From Trebonia sp963785645 (lineage in GTDB: Bacteria; Actinomycetota; Actinomycetes; Streptosporangiales; Streptosporangiaceae): a DNA stretch of 64,000 nt. The translations under genes and the position numbers were made by a program. The DNA lies in assembly GCA_963785645.1 (NCBI GenBank), contig CAWAWG010000004.1, forward strand, positions 496,001 through 560,000. Direction: 5' to 3'. The stretch's first letter is position 1; each line of letters starts with the position of its first letter. Below the pieces are notes generated by a model. The model saw only the letters and a list, made by a program, of their open reading frames with translations. It made no database searches and was not told the origin of the DNA. This document shows positions 60,219 to 64,000 of the stretch, piece by piece.

Positions 60219-60229
60219 TAGGTACCTAC
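60219..60229. promoter_or_regulatory. Putative HxlR operator
   Basis: The palindrome taggtaccta, directly upstream of the hxlR start and in the divergent promoter with the MFS gene. GTAC-centred palindromes are common for HxlR proteins. Confidence 0.4.
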
Positions 60230-60288
60230 GATCTAAATGTAACTAGCGTGTGGTCGTCCTGGTTCCACCCCCGCGGAGGAGACGACCC

Positions 60289-61797
60289 ATGTCGCACGCT
60301 GATCCGCCGGCACCCGCCGGCGCGCTTCCATCGGCCCGGCAAGAGCAGCCGGCCGGGTCCCGCCCCGGCATCGCACCGGGTGTACGCCGGCCCGGGCTGG
60401 TACTTGCCTTCCTGTGCATCGCCCAGTTCATGGTGTTTCTCGACGTCAGCATCGTCAATGTCGCCCTGCCGACTATCGAGCGCGGGCTGAGGATCGGGGA
60501 GGCGGACCTGCCCTACGTCGTGACCCTGTACGGCACGGTGCTTGGTGGGTTCCTGCTGTTCGGATCGCGCCTGGCGGACACCTTCGGACGACGCCGGATA
60601 CTGCGCGCCGGGCTCGCCCTGTTCGGAGCGGCGTCGCTGGCCAGCGGGCTCGCGCATGACCAGGGACTGCTGTTCGCCGCGCGCGGTGCCCAGGGGCTCG
60701 GGTCGGCGCTGGTCGCCCCGGCCGCGCTGTCGATACTCACCACGACATTCACCGGCGGCGCCGAGCGCGCCAGGGCACTGGGCATCTGGGGCGCGCTGAC
60801 GGGACTCGCGTCCGTGGTCGGGGTGATCCTCGGCGGGGTGCTGACCGACGGCCCCGGATGGCGGTGGATCTTCTTCATCAACGTGCCGGTCGCGGCGGTC
60901 GCGGTCGCCGCCATCGCCCGTGTCCTGCCCGAGAGCCGCGGGGAGCGCCGCCCGTTCGACATCCCGGGGGCCGTGCTGCTGACGGCCGGACTGCTCGCGC
61001 TGATCTACGGGCTGGACGACGCGATCAGCCGCGGATGGCACGGCGGCACCGTGATCGGCAGCCTGCTCGCCGCGGCCGTCCTGCTCGCCGCGTTCGCCGT
61101 CGCCGAGCGGCGGGCATCGGCACCCCTGGTGCCCTTCGGCATCTTCAGCCTCAGGACGCTGCGGTACGCCAACATCGCGACGCTCTTCCTGCTCGGCACG
61201 GTCGTGACGCTCTTCTTCTTCGCCAGCCTGTTCATGCAGCAAGTCCTCGGCTACAGCCCGCTGCGGACCGGGCTCGCGTACGTGCCGCTCGCGGTCATGG
61301 TCGCCGTCGGCGCCGGGATCGCGTCCAACGCGATCGCCAAGCTACCCGCCAAGGCGATCCTGGCACTGGGACTCCTGCTCGTGGCGGGCAGCCTGACCCT
61401 GATGGCCCGGATGCCCTCGGATGCCAGCTACCCGGCGCAGATCCTGCCGGTTTTCATTACGGCCGGCCTCGGGATGGGCCTGTCCTTTGTCCCGCTGCAG
61501 ATCGCCGCGCAGGCCGGCATCCCGGCCGAACGTGCTGGCCTGGCGGCCGGGCTCATCAATACCAGCCAGGAAGTCGGGGGCGCACTCGGGGTGGCAGCCG
61601 CGGCTACGTTCGCCTTCCGCCGGGTCTCATCCCTGACCGCTGCCGCGCACGGCGACCCGCAGCTGATCCAGGCAGCCAGGACCACCGTCTTCCACGACGG
61701 GTTCGCCGCGGGCGCCGCCTTCGCGGTCATCGCACTGCTGATCTCCGTCATCTTCCTGCCGCGCATTCCCCAGACCGACGCCCCGGTTGCCCGATGA
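60289..61797 (+). CDS. MFS drug transporter, DHA2 (14-span) family
   Basis: A 502-residue proton-driven exporter of the EmrB/QacA type. The first span carries FLDVSIVNVALPTIERGL (motif D1), followed by motif A GSRLADTFGRRRIL, and motif C is seen as GLASVVGVILGGVLTDGPGW. ATG 60289 has GGAGGAG 7 bases upstream. The neighbouring HxlR regulator probably induces it on exposure to a toxic compound. The substrate is unknown. Confidence 0.88.
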   Translation: MSHADPPAPAGALPSARQEQPAGSRPGIAPGVRRPGLVLAFLCIAQFMVFLDVSIVNVALPTIERGLRIGEADLPYVVTLYGTVLGGFLLFGSRLADTFGRRRILRAGLALFGAASLASGLAHDQGLLFAARGAQGLGSALVAPAALSILTTTFTGGAERARALGIWGALTGLASVVGVILGGVLTDGPGWRWIFFINVPVAAVAVAAIARVLPESRGERRPFDIPGAVLLTAGLLALIYGLDDAISRGWHGGTVIGSLLAAAVLLAAFAVAERRASAPLVPFGIFSLRTLRYANIATLFLLGTVVTLFFFASLFMQQVLGYSPLRTGLAYVPLAVMVAVGAGIASNAIAKLPAKAILALGLLLVAGSLTLMARMPSDASYPAQILPVFITAGLGMGLSFVPLQIAAQAGIPAERAGLAAGLINTSQEVGGALGVAAAATFAFRRVSSLTAAAHGDPQLIQAARTTVFHDGFAAGAAFAVIALLISVIFLPRIPQTDAPVAR

Positions 61798-61986
61798 TCG
61801 GCGATCCGCGCACCCGTTTCACGACAACCCTGGGCTGGGGGCGCCGCACCTGAATGCGGGGTGCGGGCCGGGCTGGGGCATCCGCTCCCATCCTTTCGCC
61901 TTGCCGGGTGGCACGTATTTAGTCAAGCATGCTCTTATTATGAGAGTGAACTTGCATGAGGAGGGTGAATGGGCTAGTGTCATTCG

Positions 61987-62002
61987 TGAGAGCTAACTCT
62001 CA
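61987..62002. promoter_or_regulatory. Inverted repeat TGAGAG-N4-CTCTCA
   Basis: A perfect 6-bp inverted repeat with 4-bp spacer, 22 bp before the hydrolase start, with a further copy of TGAGAG at 61941. It may be an operator, but no regulator gene is adjacent in the window. Confidence 0.45.
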
Positions 62003-62024
62003 TCAAAGTCGAAGGGAGCCAGTG

Positions 62025-63323
62025 ATGAGCACTGCGACTGTGCACCTCACCGTCGATGGCATCGGGCCGGTGCCCGTGTCGTATACCGAGAGCGGCACCG
62101 GGCAGCCCGTACTGCTGCTGCACGGCGGTGCCGGGCCGTTCTCGGTTGCCGGGTTCGCCGCGCTGATGAGCGCCGCGGGTTATCGCGTCATCGTTCCGGT
62201 TCATCCCGACTTCGACGGCACGCCGAAGCCGCCCGAGGTGACCTCCATTGCCGAGCTCGCGGCGGTCTACGCATCGCTGCTGCGCGAGCTTGACCTGACC
62301 GACGTCTGTGTCATCGGCAACTCGATCGGCGGCTGGATCGCCGCCGAGCTCGCGCTGGCGCAGAGCGCGGCAGCCGACAGCCGGGTCAGTTCGGTCGTCC
62401 TGGCGGACGCAGCCGGCCTGCAGATCGACAGCTCGCCGGTGCCTGACTTCTTCGGCCTGACCCTGGATCAGGTCGCCGAGCTGAGCTACTTCAACCCGGA
62501 CAAGTTCCGCATCAACCCGGCGGCGCTACCCGCCGAGCGAGTTGCGGCCATGACGGCCAACCGGGCGGCGCTGCTCGAGTATGCGGGAACCGCGATGGCC
62601 GATCCCGGCCTGCGTGACCGGCTGAAGGCGATCGCGATGCCCGTCCTGGTCGTGTGGGGAGCGGCCGACCGGATGATCCCCGTCGAGCACGGCCGGGCAT
62701 ACGCGGACGGCATCCCCGGTGCGCGCCTGCTCATGATCAACGGAGCCGGTCACCTGCCTCAGCTGGAGACACCAGACGAGCTGCTGGCCGCCGTGCGGGA
62801 GTTCACCACTGATGTGCAGAGCGCGAAGACCGGGCAGGCCAAGGTCACCCGCCTGGTCTCGGTCGTGCGGCCGGACGGCGGCGAGATTGCCCTGGACGGC
62901 CCGATACGGCTGCGTATCCTCGAGGACGGCAGCACCACCGCGCACCGGCTCGGCGTCGCCGAGATCACTATCGCGCCGCACGTTGCCGGCCCGCCGCAGC
63001 ACCGGCACGGCCGTCACGACGAGGGCTTCTACGTCGTGGCCGGCACCGCCCGCTTCACCGTTGGCAAGGAATCGTACGTGGCGCCAGCGGGCACGATGGT
63101 AATGATCCCGCCGGGAGCCCCGCACACCTTCGCCAACGACGGCGATGAGCCCGTGACCCTGCTGAACACGTTTACCCCCGATCTGTACGTCCAGTACTTC
63201 CGGGACCTCCGCGACATGGCTGCGTCCGGGACGCAGCCGACTGACGGGCAGATCGTGGAGGCGATGGCGCGTTACGCGACCGAGCCCGCTACGACCTACG
63301 CGGCCGGGCCGAGCGCCGGCTGA
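62025..63323 (+). CDS. Alpha/beta hydrolase fused to a cupin domain
   Basis: A 432-residue fusion. Residues 1-265 form an alpha/beta hydrolase: oxyanion region VLLLHGGAGPFS, nucleophile Ser in IGNSIGGWIAAE, Asp in WGAADRMIP and His in INGAGHLPQLET. Residues about 290-415 form a cupin: PPQHRHGRHDEGFYVVAG, FTVGKESYVAPAGTMVMIPP and APHTFANDGDEP, with the usual His/His/Glu/His metal ligands. ATG 62025 has GAAGGGAG 7 bases upstream. It could hydrolyse and then oxidise or isomerise a common substrate, but the substrate is unknown. Confidence 0.85.
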   Translation: MSTATVHLTVDGIGPVPVSYTESGTGQPVLLLHGGAGPFSVAGFAALMSAAGYRVIVPVHPDFDGTPKPPEVTSIAELAAVYASLLRELDLTDVCVIGNSIGGWIAAELALAQSAAADSRVSSVVLADAAGLQIDSSPVPDFFGLTLDQVAELSYFNPDKFRINPAALPAERVAAMTANRAALLEYAGTAMADPGLRDRLKAIAMPVLVVWGAADRMIPVEHGRAYADGIPGARLLMINGAGHLPQLETPDELLAAVREFTTDVQSAKTGQAKVTRLVSVVRPDGGEIALDGPIRLRILEDGSTTAHRLGVAEITIAPHVAGPPQHRHGRHDEGFYVVAGTARFTVGKESYVAPAGTMVMIPPGAPHTFANDGDEPVTLLNTFTPDLYVQYFRDLRDMAASGTQPTDGQIVEAMARYATEPATTYAAGPSAG

Positions 63324-63378
63324 CTGCGCCCCGTGACATCGAGGGTACTTCCTGCTGGTTCCGTGCGGTGGCAGATAC

Positions 63379-63414
63379 GCAGGCTGCCTGCTATATTTAA
63401 TGACAGGCGGCCTG
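63379..63414. promoter_or_regulatory. Palindromic repeats upstream of the partial MFS gene
   Basis: GCAGGCTGCCTGC (63379-63391) and CAGGCGGCCTG (63404-63414) are palindromes 60-95 bp before the GTG start of the next gene. A regulator, probably beyond the window, may bind here. Confidence 0.5.
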
Positions 63415-63473
63415 CGCAAGTTGCCTGCGCATATTGAGCGCGGGTGCGGCTGCCTGCTAAGGGAGCTGAATCA

Positions 63474-64000
63474 GTGGACGCAGTCACAGCAGATCACCAA
63501 CTCGCAGGGGACACCGAAGCCGCGTCAGCCAAGCAGGAGCGGCCGTTCGGTCCGCGTTTCGTGACTCCGATGCTCATGGGCGCGGCGCTGAACCCGCTCA
63601 ACAGCTCGGTCATCGCCACGGCCCTGGTGTCGATCGCCGCCGCTCTGCACGTCGCGGTCGGGCAGACCTCGATCCTCATTTCCAGCCTCTACCTGACCAG
63701 TGCCATCGCGCAGCCCACGTGCGGCCGGCTGGCGGAGGAGTTCGGCCCCCGGCGGGTATTCCTGGTCGGCATCGCCATCGTGTTCGCCGGGGGCCTGGTC
63801 GGCGGGTTCGCGTCGGACATTCCGACGTTGGTCGTGTCACGGGTGCTCATCGGGCTTGGCACGTCGGCCGGCTACCCGTCGGCCATGCTGCTGATCCGCC
63901 GCCGGGCGAGCACCATCGGCCTGCAGTCGCCGCCGGGGAACGTCCTGGGCGGACTCGCCATCGCCGCAGCGGCGACCATCGCGATCGGACCCACTGTCGG
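63474..64000 (+). CDS. MFS transporter, N-terminal part (cut by window edge)
   Basis: An open frame from GTG 63474 to the right edge with no stop. It reads PFGPRFVTPMLMGAALNPLN then a first span with SSVIATALVSIAAALHVAVG, motif A CGRLAEEFGPRRVFL and SRVLIGLGTSAGYPSAMLL, so a DHA2-type drug exporter. AAGGGAG lies 8 bases upstream. It shares neither sequence identity nor regulator with the exporter at 60289. The rest lies outside the window. Confidence 0.82.
   Translation, partial: MDAVTADHQLAGDTEAASAKQERPFGPRFVTPMLMGAALNPLNSSVIATALVSIAAALHVAVGQTSILISSLYLTSAIAQPTCGRLAEEFGPRRVFLVGIAIVFAGGLVGGFASDIPTLVVSRVLIGLGTSAGYPSAMLLIRRRASTIGLQSPPGNVLGGLAIAAAATIAIGPTV

Noticed and set aside
1..64000. CRISPR array or complete insertion sequence
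   Set aside because: I saw no series of regularly spaced identical repeats and no transposase gene; the only recombinase is the dead integrase at the left edge.

Overview
The window is about 64 kb of high-GC actinobacterial chromosome spanning the replication origin. The evidence is the gene order gyrA-gyrB-DUF721-recF-dnaN-oriC-dnaA | rpmH-rnpA-yidD-yidC-jag-rsmG-parA-parB, DnaA boxes of the TTGTCCACA type, GTG starts, a two-cysteine thioredoxin system, a protein of the mycothiol-dependent maleylpyruvate isomerase superfamily, and blocks matching the order known from Mycobacterium and Streptomyces (trxA-trxB-sigM-murJ-pcnA, and ino1-padR-DUF5318-PBP-GT87-rpsF-ssb-rpsR-rplI-dnaB). The sequence does not fix the genus; a Streptosporangiales- or Streptomyces-like actinomycete is a reasonable guess.

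Layout. 1-0.8 kb: a dead tyrosine recombinase beside tRNA-Ile(GAU). 0.9-12.9 kb, minus strand: DUF3566, gyrA, gyrB, DUF721, recF, dnaN, oriC and dnaA. 13.2-19.4 kb, plus strand: the rpmH-to-parB ribosome, membrane-insertion and segregation block, with four parS or parS-like sites across the region. 19.4-22.3 kb: a threonine-aldolase-like enzyme, a GNAT protein and a DinB-like protein. 22.7-32.3 kb, minus strand: trxA, trxB, a membrane partner of sigM, sigM, a pseudokinase, murJ and DUF6049. 32.3-42.9 kb: pcnA, an MFS protein, ino1, padR, DUF5318, a class A PBP and a GT87 mannosyltransferase. 42.9-46.4 kb: a small disrupted insert (sulfotransferase fragment, SGNH-hydrolase/HNH-nuclease fusion, phage-like protein, frameshifted endonuclease IV). 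47.0-52.6 kb: rpsF-ssb-rpsR-rplI and dnaB, which carries two inteins. 52.8-64 kb: an accessory stretch of oxidoreductases, transporters and their regulators (TetR, HxlR), several with palindromic operators in the divergent promoters.

How it works together. The first 20 kb starts replication (DnaA/oriC), loads the clamp and helicase accessory factors (DnaN, DciA-like DUF721), relieves supercoils (GyrAB) and segregates the origin (ParABS). The sigM-murJ-pseudokinase block, the PBP, GT87 and Ino1 serve the envelope and inositol or mycothiol supply. The right end looks like independently regulated detoxification and efflux cassettes.

The most notable observations are: dnaB interrupted by a 151-residue mini-intein with class 3 (Trp-Cys-Thr) features inside Walker A and by a 425-residue LAGLIDADG intein; DnaA-box clusters in front of dnaB; a perfect 42-bp palindrome centred on a perfect parS; an SGNH esterase fused to a secreted-type HNH nuclease at a gene-breaking junction; four tandem palindromic operators between a TetX-like monooxygenase and its TetR gene; and apparent single-base frameshifts in yidC and nfo.
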